Below, one piece after another: positions 1 to 9,091 of a DNA stretch of 49,689 nucleotides. The translations under genes were made by a program, and so were the position numbers. This stretch comes from an uncultured Bacilli bacterium. Its GTDB lineage: Bacteria; Bacillota_I; Bacilli_A; RFN20; CAG-449. Location of the stretch: assembly GCA_947629415.1 (NCBI GenBank), contig CANRDP010000008.1, positions 1-49,689 on the forward strand, given 5' to 3'. The notes under the pieces are model-generated. The model did no database searches, was not told the origin of the DNA, and saw only the letters and a program-made list of their open reading frames with translations. How positions within the stretch are numbered: position 1 is the first letter of the stretch; each line of letters opens with the position of its first letter.

Positions 1-299
1 TTTTCTTTCTAATTTATTACTCTAGTCCTTTTTCACCCTTTTATATCTTTAGATATAACTTCCTTTATTTTTGCTCTATTCTCCAAAAGTCAGGTTCTAT
101 TGTAACATTATTTTATTTTTTAATCTATGATTAAAACCATAGTTTTTTACATTCTCCTAAAATACGACAAATTATTATTGAAATGATTAAAACTACAATT
201 CTCATTATAAATTAAAAAATTGAATTTTATTTAAAAAACATACATACCTATATATATTTATCCTTTTTTTAAAAAAAATTACTCTAGCAAAATCAAGTG
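1..299. other. AT-rich intergenic region, no gene seen
   Basis: Very AT-rich stretch downstream of the KAP-like NTPase gene. I see no open frame with a credible start and ribosome site, no tRNA, and no convincing hairpin followed by a T-tract. The base composition matches the following 2.4 kb rather than the rest of the window, so it probably belongs to the same accessory segment. Confidence 0.5.
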
Positions 300-2036
300 T
301 TAATTTTTGTCTTCTTGAAATTGTATAAGTTGTTCTTTTGATATAGTTTTATAATTTTCCATGTATTTAATAATAATGGAGTAATATCGGTCAATTAAAC
401 TATTGTTTTCTTTATTGCTAGAACATGTTTTTTTGGCGAAATCAAAGAATTTCTCTTCCAATTTTAAAAAAGAAATTATTTTGCCCATTTCATGGCAATA
501 TAACCACATAGATGCAGTTATGTCTTCTCCTAAATCTGGAAAGTAGAAATCGTGTTCTATTAAACATTCGGAAATTTCCTCTCTTTCGTCTTGTGTGAAT
601 TTATTCACATCTCTATTTGATTGGTTTCTTTCATCTGGCAAAAGAAAATAATTTTCATATCTTTTAAGAATGGAATATTTTTTATCAAAATTTATATTAG
701 CATTTGTTAACGTATTTAAAATATCTTTTTTAATTAATTGATTTACACATTTTACAACTGCATCACGAAATAATATATAATTTTCTGTTTTATAAAGATA
801 GGGAAAATCCAAAAATATCTCTTTTGAATTGTCTCTAACCCATTCTTTATTTTGACTATAATAACGAGCGGCAAGTGATTGAATAAATTCTTGCTTAAAT
901 TCATGTTTCTCATACTCTACTAAGTTAAGTGCCTTTTTTATTAATTGCTCATAATCATACTTACTTTTTTCATTTTTGACTTCTTCTTCTAACTTTTGAA
1001 TATATTTCTGTTTTCTCTCATCTGAAAGATAAAAATATGTTTGATCAAGTATAGATAAATGATCTTCAAAAAAGTTTTTATCTATTTCTGTAAAATCCGA
1101 ATTCAAAAATACTTTTGAAAGAGACAAAATAAGAGATTTAAATTCTTGTAAATTAAATTCCATATGTTCTTTAACATCTATTTTGTCAAAAAAATTGTAA
1201 TCATTTTGGTCTTTATTTTCTTGATTTATATTATCAAATCCTGTTGCTTCACTAAGACAAGCTTTGATGCAAAAAGCACATGCTTTCAAAATAAGGGAAT
1301 CCTCAAACATGTTTTCTCGAAATTTTTCCTTGTTATCATCATAATGTTTTTTTATTTCTTTATAAAAAGTTACAACTTTTTTGGCAAAACGAATATTGTT
1401 ATCGAAAATGGAATAAAAATTTGCAACTTTAGCCTCAGGAAAATCTGAAAACACATTATTAAAAATTTCTAAATCGTGTTCATTTACTTTATAAAATCTA
1501 TCAAAAACCTTTTCTTTGAATTTGTTAAAATCCTTTAATTTGCCCTTTCTAATATTTTCTGATGCTAACAAGCAAATAATTTTACATTTATTGAACGTTA
1601 AAGCGTTAAAATATCCTAACAGATCACTATATTTAATTTTTTCAGATATCCTTTCCAAATCATCAAAAACAACAATTATTTTTTTATTTTTAGGTTTTTC
1701 AATTTTTAATTGAAAATCTAAAGATTCGATGACATTATCTATATTTTTAATTGGATCCCATGGTTTTGCTACCTTGGATAATATTTTTATAGTTTTTGTC
1801 ATCAGCTTTCTAATTTTATGGGATATATTAAATAAGGCCAAATTAATTTCCCCAATTGATTCATATCCAAAAAGCGATAAATAATAAATTTTCTTTATTT
1901 TTTTGTTGCTTTTCATAAATTGAAGTATCTGATAAGTCTTCCCACATCCCCATGGCCCATCTATGGCTACCACATTATGCGTGCTTTCTTGACTACATTC
2001 TTTTTTAATAATTTCTTGAATTTCACTTATTTTCAT
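300..2036 (-). CDS. KAP-like P-loop NTPase, possible defence protein
   Basis: A 578-residue STAND/KAP-like NTPase. The Walker A motif GPWGCGKT is at residues 27-34 and the Walker B IIVVFDDLER at 120-129, with a sensor-like strand at about 151-160. The remaining 400 residues are helical, rich in Lys, Asn, Phe and Glu, without motifs I recognise. No transmembrane segments are evident, although many KAP proteins carry them. Start ATG has a strong GGAGG ribosome site. The DNA is markedly AT-poor in G/C (sampled lines near 20% GC against 28-48% elsewhere), suggesting horizontal acquisition. KAP NTPases are known from antiphage and plasmid-exclusion systems; that role here is inference. The product could instead be a generic AAA/STAND ATPase. 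Confidence 0.7.
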   Translation of the reverse strand: MKISEIQEIIKKECSQESTHNVVAIDGPWGCGKTYQILQFMKSNKKIKKIYYLSLFGYESIGEINLALFNISHKIRKLMTKTIKILSKVAKPWDPIKNIDNVIESLDFQLKIEKPKNKKIIVVFDDLERISEKIKYSDLLGYFNALTFNKCKIICLLASENIRKGKLKDFNKFKEKVFDRFYKVNEHDLEIFNNVFSDFPEAKVANFYSIFDNNIRFAKKVVTFYKEIKKHYDDNKEKFRENMFEDSLILKACAFCIKACLSEATGFDNINQENKDQNDYNFFDKIDVKEHMEFNLQEFKSLILSLSKVFLNSDFTEIDKNFFEDHLSILDQTYFYLSDERKQKYIQKLEEEVKNEKSKYDYEQLIKKALNLVEYEKHEFKQEFIQSLAARYYSQNKEWVRDNSKEIFLDFPYLYKTENYILFRDAVVKCVNQLIKKDILNTLTNANINFDKKYSILKRYENYFLLPDERNQSNRDVNKFTQDEREEISECLIEHDFYFPDLGEDITASMWLYCHEMGKIISFLKLEEKFFDFAKKTCSSNKENNSLIDRYYSIIIKYMENYKTISKEQLIQFQEDKN

Positions 2037-2093
2037 GCTTTATTTCCTCCTTTAATTTTTATTTTTTTGGTAATGATGCATCTTATATACTAT

Positions 2094-2457
2094 TTAAATA
2101 CTTTCTACTAAATAAATCATTTTTTTTACATTTTTAAAATCAAATAAAGATACTAATATACTTTCTCGATATTGATTTTTACTAGTAAAATAAATTTGAT
2201 TTCTTCTTAAATCTTCATTCATTAAAGCTATATTATCTACAATGCAAACCAGTTGGACATTATTAGGATTTTTATCTATATAATTGAATAAACGAATCAA
2301 ATATTGAGAAATTATATGGTGAATTTTTAATTCTAAATTGCACGAACATAAATAAAATTCCCTTACTTTTTATATTGCTCTTAAAATATGTAAGAATCAA
2401 TTTCTTAACTGCCGAATTTGTAATTTTTTTACAAATTTTTAATTTAAGACTTGCCAA
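2094..2457 (-). pseudogene. Probable frameshifted small gene next to the NTPase
   Basis: Two overlapping minus-strand frames look like halves of one protein. The upstream frame gives a helical Lys-rich N-terminus beginning MASLKLKICKK (TTG codon at 2457, no ribosome site). The downstream frame is open from about 2369 to the stop at 2094 and reads KVREFYLCSCNLELKI..., continuing well before the TTG at 2300. Joining them at the A-rich stretch near 2370 would give about 120 residues. Neither half has an ATG start or a Shine-Dalgarno. This is most simply a decayed gene beside the NTPase; a sequencing error or non-coding DNA are alternatives. I do not recognise the product. Confidence 0.35.
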
Positions 2458-2754
2458 GTGTTAATATTTAAAAATACGTATAAAAATCCAACCCTAAATT
2501 CAGGCGCTTTCTAAAAGTTTAGTATTTTTTGGAGTTCAACTCCAAATTTGTATAAATGTTTCTTTTATTTTTTTATTTACATCTTAAAAGCCAATGATTT
2601 TAAAAAAATATATAATTTCAGTTTCCACAAATTGTAATAAGTAAATTTACTTTGTCATTAAATTTAATTCTGAAAAACATTAAGAGAAAATTGATTTCAA
2701 ACTTTAAAAATGGGAGAATTGTTGTATATTGTCAACTAAAGGGAGGAACAAATT
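2458..2754. other. Intergenic region with one short inverted repeat
   Basis: No credible gene. An 8-bp perfect inverted repeat, TTTGGAGT and ACTCCAAA with a 3-base loop, lies at 2528-2546, followed by T/A-rich sequence; its function is unclear. A good AGGGAGG ribosome site for the MATE gene sits at about 2741-2747. Confidence 0.4.
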
Positions 2755-4056
2755 ATGAAAGAAAAATTGCAACAACTGAAATTATTTAATTGGAGATTAT
2801 TTATCGCTTTATGTGCTCTAGCGTTAATTCCAGCAATTTATCAAACCATAAGAACATTTATAATTTCTTCCAATACAAATAGTTCTGCATTTGATGTCAT
2901 TGGTCAAATGGAATGGTTTGATTTGATTAATGAAACACTTCAAGCGTTTCTAATTATTCCACTTTATTCTATATTAAATAAGATTTATAAAGATCAAAAA
3001 GAAAAATTTGGTCAATATACATTTAAAACAGGATTAATAGCTTTTATTCTATATACTCTATTTTCAATAGGAGTATTGATTTATGGTTCTGTGTTAGTCG
3101 GAGCAATGAATCCAAATGATGTTGATCTAACTGTAGCAAATAATTATCTTCAACTAGAAACAATTGCTTTTATGATCAATATTATCGTTAGTTTTGTGAG
3201 TGTTGTTTTCGTCGTCGTGGGTAAGGATAAAAATGTTTATATCTTTTTAGTCATTAATACCATATTAACAATTATTGCGGATTTACTTCTCATCCCAAAT
3301 ATGGGAGTATATGGAGTTGCAATATCCAATATCATCGTCAATTTACTTTTAGCGATTGCAAGTATTGCTCTGCTTATTTATGAAAAATACTTCAAGCTAA
3401 GTAAATTTACAAAAGAAGATTTACCGATATTTAAAAATTGGTGTAAAATCGGTGTATTTTCTGGGTTACAACAATTTATTGATAACTTAATTTATGCCGT
3501 GATGGTTTGCAAAATGGTCAATATGGTTGCAGAACAAGGAAATTATTGGATTGCAAATAATTTTATATGGGGATGGTTACTTATTCCAATCACCGCATTA
3601 AGCGAAATTATACGACGCGATTGCAGTGAAGATTATTTAAAATTAAAGCAATTTAATTATTATTTTGTCGCAGGTGCCGCAGTTCTTTTATGGGCAATAA
3701 CGATCCCTATTTGGACACCCTTTTATCAATACGCAGAAAATCTTTCAAATGCTTCGGATATTTTCCTTATTACCATTAAATTAGCACCATTCTATATTGC
3801 TTATGCCGGATGTGCCATCATTGACAATATCTTTGTAGGACTTGGAAAAACCTTATACAATGCCATAAATTCTTTGATTATTAACTTAGTATATTATGGT
3901 GTGTTTTATATTTTATATTTAACCGGTGCAATCAATTTTACCATGGATGTAATTATCCTCATGTTTGGTTTTGGTATGGTTGTACATCTCGTTATTTCCC
4001 TAATTGAAGAGAAATGTTTTTTACGTAAATTTGAATTAAAAAAGAAAGAAAACTAG
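2755..4056 (+). CDS. MATE-family efflux transporter
   Basis: A 433-residue polytopic membrane protein with about 12 hydrophobic helices spread over its whole length, slightly shorter than the usual 440-460 of the MATE family. The two-lobed layout and the segments around residues 28-60 (QTIRTFIISS, then an NET/PLY stretch) and 225-260 resemble Na+- or H+-driven multidrug exporters of Clostridia and Bacilli. It would export cationic compounds across the cytoplasmic membrane. The start has an AGGGAGG ribosome site 7 bases upstream. It stands alone between the AT-rich segment and a convergent phosphoesterase gene. Substrate cannot be inferred; a flippase-like polysaccharide exporter of the same superfamily is a less likely alternative. 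Confidence 0.75.
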   Translation: MKEKLQQLKLFNWRLFIALCALALIPAIYQTIRTFIISSNTNSSAFDVIGQMEWFDLINETLQAFLIIPLYSILNKIYKDQKEKFGQYTFKTGLIAFILYTLFSIGVLIYGSVLVGAMNPNDVDLTVANNYLQLETIAFMINIIVSFVSVVFVVVGKDKNVYIFLVINTILTIIADLLLIPNMGVYGVAISNIIVNLLLAIASIALLIYEKYFKLSKFTKEDLPIFKNWCKIGVFSGLQQFIDNLIYAVMVCKMVNMVAEQGNYWIANNFIWGWLLIPITALSEIIRRDCSEDYLKLKQFNYYFVAGAAVLLWAITIPIWTPFYQYAENLSNASDIFLITIKLAPFYIAYAGCAIIDNIFVGLGKTLYNAINSLIINLVYYGVFYILYLTGAINFTMDVIILMFGFGMVVHLVISLIEEKCFLRKFELKKKEN

Positions 4057-4099
4057 TCAATTCTAAAGTTATTTCTACAAATTTCCAATGAAAAATTTT

Positions 4100-4828
4100 C
4101 TATCGTTTGCTATTAATGATAATCACATTCACCCTATGCGTATATACCGTGCAAGTATCAAGAGCAATCATGTTTTTCGTTATGAATGGATGAAAACTTG
4201 CTTTTGGACCAAATTCTTCATATTTATCAGGATTTTGTTCATGCCATAATGCGCTACAATGCCAATGTCCGCAAACGATTATTTTCTTTGGTTCGAATAT
4301 TTCATATTTCAGCATATTAACCGGATTTTGCCATCTTGCTTTTTCCCATCGCTTTTTTCTAGCCTTTCGCCAATTTTTATCATATCGATAGCCATTTTCA
4401 ATGATGGGTATCCAACCATGCACAAAAACATACTTTTCCGTTTCAAAGTAATCAACGCACATATCCAAAACTTTCTGCAACCCTGTGATTCTTGCGATTT
4501 TTTTTAAATTAAATTCACTGATTTGCCACTCCGGATACAAATCCACAATTGTCTGCGCCGTTCCATTTACAAGATCATCATAGTCGTTATGGTTTCTATC
4601 CAGCATCCCTTGCATGAGATCTTCATGATTTCCGCGAATTAAAATGAACTTATCTTTGTGTGATAAAATAAAATCAATTATTTCTTTTGGCTGGCGACCG
4701 CGATCAAAAAGATCTCCGCAAATAATGATTTTGTGCCGATCATTATTTAAAGCAAACCCTTTTTCATTAAGAGCCTTCATCCATTCATCATAAAAGCCAT
4801 GAATATCCGCACAAACAAAATATTTCAT
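4100..4828 (-). CDS. PPP-type metallophosphoesterase (Ser/Thr phosphatase-like)
   Basis: A 242-residue calcineurin-like phosphoesterase. All signature metal-binding blocks are visible: D8-I-H10, G38-DLFDRG-44, G66-N67-H68-E, H137 in VHGW, and G187-HWH-190. This is the arrangement of bacterial PPP phosphatases and diadenosine tetraphosphate hydrolase relatives, with two metals at the active site. It should be cytosolic and act on phosphoproteins or small phosphoesters. The start ATG has a GGAAGG site very close upstream. It lies 136 bases downstream of the tyrosine phosphatase gene on the same strand, so co-transcription is possible but not shown. Confidence 0.85.
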   Translation of the reverse strand: MKYFVCADIHGFYDEWMKALNEKGFALNNDRHKIIICGDLFDRGRQPKEIIDFILSHKDKFILIRGNHEDLMQGMLDRNHNDYDDLVNGTAQTIVDLYPEWQISEFNLKKIARITGLQKVLDMCVDYFETEKYVFVHGWIPIIENGYRYDKNWRKARKKRWEKARWQNPVNMLKYEIFEPKKIIVCGHWHCSALWHEQNPDKYEEFGPKASFHPFITKNMIALDTCTVYTHRVNVIIINSKR

Positions 4829-4910
4829 ATTCCTTCCACAAATTACTTAATACAAAATACGGCATATAAAGGTACCGATTTTATATTATTTTCAAAACCA
4901 AAATTTTTAG

Positions 4911-4942
4911 TTGAAATGCGTATTGCCATAAGCTGATTTCAA
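4911..4942 (-). terminator. Imperfect hairpin between two phosphatase genes
   Basis: TTGAAAT at 4911-4917 pairs with ATTTCAA at 4936-4942, and inside it GCGTAT pairs with ATAAGC with one mismatch around a TGCC loop. On the minus strand it is followed only by a mixed A/T tract, so termination would be weak. It sits just after the tyrosine phosphatase gene. Confidence 0.35.
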
Positions 4943-4964
4943 TTTATCCTTTGCAAAATCTATA

Positions 4965-5744
4965 TTACGAATCTAAATAAATTTCTTTTAATCTATTTAT
5001 ATCTACATGAAGAATATGGATTAAATAATTATCGAAACTACCGAAATGATCATCAATCGTTTTTAAAGCATAATCCAAATATTCTACTTTCGCCATAAAG
5101 ACATCTTTTAAAATCGGTAATAAACTATAATCACCTTGTGATTCTTTTATAACGACAGGAGATAATTCTTCGATTTTCAATTTCATTGCTTTATTCGTAT
5201 ATAAATAATCTTTATAACAATCTTCTTTAGATACACCCAAAGCATATTCAAAAAAGAAAGCACCCAATCCGGTTCGATCTTTACCCTGAGAACAATGAAA
5301 TAAAATAGAACCTTTATGATCTTCTTCTAAGATGTTAAAAAAATCTTGGTATGCTTTTATTCCTTCCGGTGCAATAATTAACTTTTCATAAGTTTCCATT
5401 AACATACGAAAACCACCGGTATCTTTATTCACTAATTCCAGTAAATTAGAATCACTGCGTTGATCTTTTGAATTCACATGTTCTTTTTTCGGCAAAGCAG
5501 GTAAATTTATATAGCGCACTCCTTGGATTCTTTTATCCGCTTTTCTTTCAAATTCTCTTTCACTTCGGAAATCAATAACAACTTCCAAATGATATCTTTT
5601 TAAAGTAGCCATATCTTTTTCCGTCAAAAACATTAATGATCCCGAACGGAGAACCTTTTTCTTTTTTAATCTCTCTCCGTTCTTTGTTTTTAAATATCCC
5701 AGATCTCTTGTATTATGGGTTGAATCCAAACTTATATTTCTCAT
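4965..5744 (-). CDS. Tyrosine/dual-specificity protein phosphatase (Y_phosphatase3 type)
   Basis: A 259-residue protein with the N-terminal NTRDLG block (residues 11-16), an LRSG block (32-35) and the P-loop HCSQGKDRTG, giving nucleophile C151 and R157 in the CX5R motif. This is the layout of the bacterial tyrosine phosphatase family that includes LipA and IphP relatives, which can dephosphorylate phosphotyrosine and phosphoinositides. No signal peptide is seen, so it is cytosolic. It starts 8 bases after the stop of the DUF2130 gene, with AAGGT as ribosome site, so the two form an operon. The physiological substrate is unknown. Confidence 0.88.
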   Translation of the reverse strand: MRNISLDSTHNTRDLGYLKTKNGERLKKKKVLRSGSLMFLTEKDMATLKRYHLEVVIDFRSEREFERKADKRIQGVRYINLPALPKKEHVNSKDQRSDSNLLELVNKDTGGFRMLMETYEKLIIAPEGIKAYQDFFNILEEDHKGSILFHCSQGKDRTGLGAFFFEYALGVSKEDCYKDYLYTNKAMKLKIEELSPVVIKESQGDYSLLPILKDVFMAKVEYLDYALKTIDDHFGSFDNYLIHILHVDINRLKEIYLDS

Positions 5745-5752
5745 AAAATACC

Positions 5753-7060
5753 TTACTGCAATTTCTTATTGATTTTTCTTAAACCTAATTCAAATCGATT
5801 GATTTTATCTTGAATGATATGAATATATTTTAAATTCATCTTATCGCATTGTTCATCAATTTTTTGACTTGCGTCACGAATTACTTTTGAATTTTTGCGA
5901 ATTTCTTCAATATCCTTAGCCAAACTTTCCAAAGGCTTATCCAGATATGTATTTTTAATCTCATTAAATTCTTTCATCAATGCTTCTTTTTCTTTCAACT
6001 CTACGATTTCTGTTTCTTGGCTTTGCAATAAATTGCTAAATCTTGTTGTTAAAGAAACCAGCATATTTAAAAATACCATTAAATACGCCGGACGAACAAC
6101 ATACATATCTTCATATTCCCGAACTTTAAAAATCGGTAAAACATTTGGTTTTTCTATTTCTAAATTACTGACCAATAAGGCATATTTACAGTTCTTTTTT
6201 ATTCGATTTTTATCTAGTTGTTTATAATAATCCGCATTATTCTTTTTATTCACGGAATCCGGATTTTCATCTTTCATATCCATACAAACACTGGCCAATA
6301 ATTCCTTATCGATATGCTTTTCATTTACATAGATATTAAAGATATAATCCGCTTTTGATCCTTTTTGTTCATCTTCCTCTTTTATCACTTTATTATCTTT
6401 TATCCAAGTGCAATTGAAAAAACCGTTTTGCATATAAGCAAGCACTTCATTATTACACCAGGATTCTAAATCCTCGCCTGTTTGTTTGACATTCATATTT
6501 GCCTTAGCTCTTTGCAATTGATTGATTTGATTCTCTTTTTCACTAAGCTTTTTATTGAATTCATCCTTTTGCAAAGATAAGGCTTTTTCTTTTTCTTTTT
6601 CAAAATTTGCCTGAAGAATTTCTTTATCTTTTTTAAAATTATAAATATCTTGTTCTAATTGCGTAATTCTTTTTTGATAATCTTTTTCTATCATCAATCT
6701 CGAATTATTTAATTGTAACTGAAATTGACTTTTCAAATTTTGATATTCATTATTCAATTTTTCATATTCTGTTTTTATTTCCTGTTCTTTTTTTATGTAC
6801 ACCAGTTCCTGATCTTTTTGATTTACTTCCATCTGATGTTTTAATTTATCCAATGCTACCAATTGATTCTCTTTATCTTGTTCTTTTACTTGCTTTAATC
6901 GATTTTCATATATTTTATCTTTTCCTTCATCAATCAATTGATTTAAAAAAGATTCATCAATTTCCATCACATCTTTTAAATCGATGATATCCCCTTTTTC
7001 AGCATCTTCTAAAAGTTCCAACAAATGCTTTTCTTTCACAATAACTTTTACTTTTTTCAT
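5753..7060 (-). CDS. DUF2130 coiled-coil protein with PD-(D/E)XK-like core
   Basis: A 435-residue protein of the DUF2130 family. Residues 50-190 form a long charged coiled coil; the C-terminal half has the conserved family block. There, E196/E199 in GEDLE, D238 in SKAD and D261-M-K263 could form a PD-(D/E)XK nuclease-type core, an inference from spacing. The coiled coil plus nuclease-like layout recalls RmuC. I place the start at the ATG at 7060 because a GGAGG site lies just before it; an in-frame TTG at 7072 would overlap that site. It is the first gene of an operon with the tyrosine phosphatase. Function is not established for the family. Confidence 0.8.
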   Translation of the reverse strand: MKKVKVIVKEKHLLELLEDAEKGDIIDLKDVMEIDESFLNQLIDEGKDKIYENRLKQVKEQDKENQLVALDKLKHQMEVNQKDQELVYIKKEQEIKTEYEKLNNEYQNLKSQFQLQLNNSRLMIEKDYQKRITQLEQDIYNFKKDKEILQANFEKEKEKALSLQKDEFNKKLSEKENQINQLQRAKANMNVKQTGEDLESWCNNEVLAYMQNGFFNCTWIKDNKVIKEEDEQKGSKADYIFNIYVNEKHIDKELLASVCMDMKDENPDSVNKKNNADYYKQLDKNRIKKNCKYALLVSNLEIEKPNVLPIFKVREYEDMYVVRPAYLMVFLNMLVSLTTRFSNLLQSQETEIVELKEKEALMKEFNEIKNTYLDKPLESLAKDIEEIRKNSKVIRDASQKIDEQCDKMNLKYIHIIQDKINRFELGLRKINKKLQ

Positions 7061-7197
7061 TCGATCCTCCAAATCTTTAAAATTCTATTTTAAATTTTCA
7101 ATCGATGATAGAAAATATTTCTATTTTAATATTAACATAATTCTTTCTTCATTGAATATGTATTTCTTTTTAAATACCGAGAAATTTTAAAAATACG

Positions 7198-7231
7198 TTC
7201 TTAGATTTCTTTTAAAAAAATATAGTTAAGT
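7198..7231 (+). promoter_or_regulatory. Promoter with -10 abutting the dac start
   Basis: TATAGT at 7221-7226 preceded 17 bases earlier by a weak TTCTTA. The ATG follows after only 5 bases and no Shine-Dalgarno precedes it, so the transcript would begin at or next to the start codon. Confidence 0.5.
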
Positions 7232-8260
7232 ATGAAAAAAATCTTCTTTCTTCTTAGCATATTTTTTCTATTGCTTTTTGATGGTAATGGTTATGTAACC
7301 TATGCCGATACAACATATTATGCACGAAACTATATTGTTCTTGATGATTCTTCGCATGAAATTCTGGAAGGGGAAAATATCCATGCAAGTTATTCGGTTG
7401 CCTCTATTTCAAAAATTATGACCGCAATACTTGCTTTGGAAAGTGATTCACTTTTCGAAGTAATTCTTGTGGATGACATCATCAAAACCATCGAAGGTTC
7501 ATCTTTATATTTATCTATCGGAGATAAAATCACGATTCTCGATCTGGTATATGGTCTTTTATTAAGAAGTGGTAATGATGCCGCGGTATTAATTGCGAAT
7601 AATATTGGTAAAGATGTCGCTGATTTTGTAAACATGATGAATGTCAAAGCTCAGGAAATCGGTATGGAAAATACTATCTTTCATAATCCATCGGGATTAG
7701 ATATTTTCGATGAAGGAAATATTTCATCGTGCTATGATATGGCTATTTTGATGTCCTATTGTCTAAAAAACGAGTTATTCCGAACGATTATTCACACTCA
7801 ATCGTACACCAATCCGATCAAAGGCGTATGGAGTAATAAAAATAAACTCTTAAGGCAATATGATTTTTGTATCGGAGGAAAAACAGGTTATACCAAAAAA
7901 GCCCGCAGAACATTAATTAATGCCGCGGAAAAGGAAGGACAAACTTTAATTGTTGTGACTTTTGACTGCGGAAGCGATTTTGCCTTTCATAAAACATTAT
8001 TTGAAAAATATTTTAATAACTATTATTACATCATTGCATTAGAAAAAGGAAAGAACCAAATCGAACAATTCCAAATTGAAACCGAGAAAGTCATCGGAAT
8101 TCGAATACCGAAAAATATTGAACTAAAAGGAACATTGGTTTATGAAATTTTACGGGGAACAACAACCATTCATATTTATTTTCTTTTGGAAAGCGGAATT
8201 CGTTTTGAAGGAGGAAGTTATGATGTTAAAGAAATTCAAAAAGAAAAAATAAATACCTGA
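7232..8260 (+). CDS. D-alanyl-D-alanine carboxypeptidase (S11 family)
   Basis: A 342-residue exported penicillin-binding protein that trims the terminal D-Ala from peptidoglycan stem peptides. A hydrophobic signal peptide occupies residues 1-25 with likely cleavage after the YA at 24-25. The serine-protease-like triad motifs are intact: S58-IS-K61, S113-G114-N115 and K217-T218-G219. It is shorter than typical DacA/DacF (about 380-440) and has a reduced C-terminal domain without an obvious membrane-anchoring amphipathic helix. No ribosome site is visible, which fits the adjacent promoter and a leaderless message. It shows that the organism builds and matures a wall. Confidence 0.92.
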   Translation: MKKIFFLLSIFFLLLFDGNGYVTYADTTYYARNYIVLDDSSHEILEGENIHASYSVASISKIMTAILALESDSLFEVILVDDIIKTIEGSSLYLSIGDKITILDLVYGLLLRSGNDAAVLIANNIGKDVADFVNMMNVKAQEIGMENTIFHNPSGLDIFDEGNISSCYDMAILMSYCLKNELFRTIIHTQSYTNPIKGVWSNKNKLLRQYDFCIGGKTGYTKKARRTLINAAEKEGQTLIVVTFDCGSDFAFHKTLFEKYFNNYYYIIALEKGKNQIEQFQIETEKVIGIRIPKNIELKGTLVYEILRGTTTIHIYFLLESGIRFEGGSYDVKEIQKEKINT

Positions 8261-8268
8261 TTTTTTCT

Positions 8269-8297
8269 TTTTCATTCTTCTTTGTGTTTGTTAAAAT
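8269..8297 (+). promoter_or_regulatory. Extended -10 promoter of the pseudouridine synthase gene
   Basis: TTTTCA at 8269-8274, a 17-base spacer ending in TGT (8289-8291), and TAAAAT at 8292-8297. The same TTTTCA-17-TAAAAT arrangement with TGT occurs before the EF-G-like gene. Confidence 0.6.
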
Positions 8298-8314
8298 AAA
8301 AACGGAGTTGTCTT

Positions 8315-9091
8315 ATGGAAGAAGAAAAAAAAGAACGTTTGCAAAAAGTGATTGCTCAAAAAGGCTTTTGCAGCAGAAGAAAAGCCGAAGAGCTGATTGA
8401 ACAAGGAAAAGTCAAGGTAAACGGAGATATCGTTACCAAAATGGGTATGCTTGTTTCTTTAAAAGATTGTATTGAAATCGATGGTGTCTTATTAAAAGAA
8501 AAAGAGGTACCTTGTTCTTTCTTATTTTATAAACCGAAAGGAGTATTATCTACCGCTTTTGACGATCGAGGCCGCAAAACCGTTTTGGATTATTTCCGGG
8601 AGGAACCAATTCGCCTATATCCCGCGGGTCGATTAGATCAAGATACAACCGGTGCCCTTATTCTTACAAATGATGGAGAATTAAGCGAACTGATTACTCA
8701 TCCTTCCAGCCATTTGGAAAAAACGTATATTGCAACAATGAAAGGTAATTTTTCCCACTCCGACAAGATTCAATTAGAAAAAGGCCTTCTATTAGAAGAT
8801 GGAAGAACATCACCATGTAAAGCAAAGATTTTAGAACAAAACGAACGGCAAAGCAAAGTGGAAATTACCATTCATGAAGGAAGAAAAAGACAAGTAAAGC
8901 GAATGTTTGATGCACTGGGTTATAAGGTGATGGATTTGCATCGTTCTTCCATCGGATTTCTTACTTTACAAGGTCTAAAAGAAGGTGAATATCGTCTTTT
9001 AACAAATGAAGAAGTAAGCAAAATTAAAGAATTGTGTAAGGCAAGAAAAGCAAAAAATGTTATTCCTGAATATCGTAGAAAATCAAAATAA
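8315..9091 (+). CDS. rluB: RsuA/RluB-family rRNA pseudouridine synthase
   Basis: A 258-residue enzyme that isomerises uridine to pseudouridine in ribosomal RNA. An S4 RNA-binding domain covers residues 7-60 (LQKVIAQKGFCSRRKAEELI). The catalytic domain has the GRLDQDTTG motif at 105-113 with catalytic D108, and later the GRKRQVKRMF block typical of the RsuA/RluB/RluE/RluF group. The S4 domain and length fit RluB (23S U2605) best, but RsuA-like 16S specificity cannot be excluded. The start has a short GGAG site. It ends in a 9-base convergent overlap with yaaA, and no terminator separates them. Confidence 0.88.
   Translation: MEEEKKERLQKVIAQKGFCSRRKAEELIEQGKVKVNGDIVTKMGMLVSLKDCIEIDGVLLKEKEVPCSFLFYKPKGVLSTAFDDRGRKTVLDYFREEPIRLYPAGRLDQDTTGALILTNDGELSELITHPSSHLEKTYIATMKGNFSHSDKIQLEKGLLLEDGRTSPCKAKILEQNERQSKVEITIHEGRKRQVKRMFDALGYKVMDLHRSSIGFLTLQGLKEGEYRLLTNEEVSKIKELCKARKAKNVIPEYRRKSK

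Noticed and set aside
2094-2300. Independent 68-residue gene
   Set aside because: Its TTG start has no ribosome site, and the frame is open well upstream, fitting the downstream half of a broken gene better.
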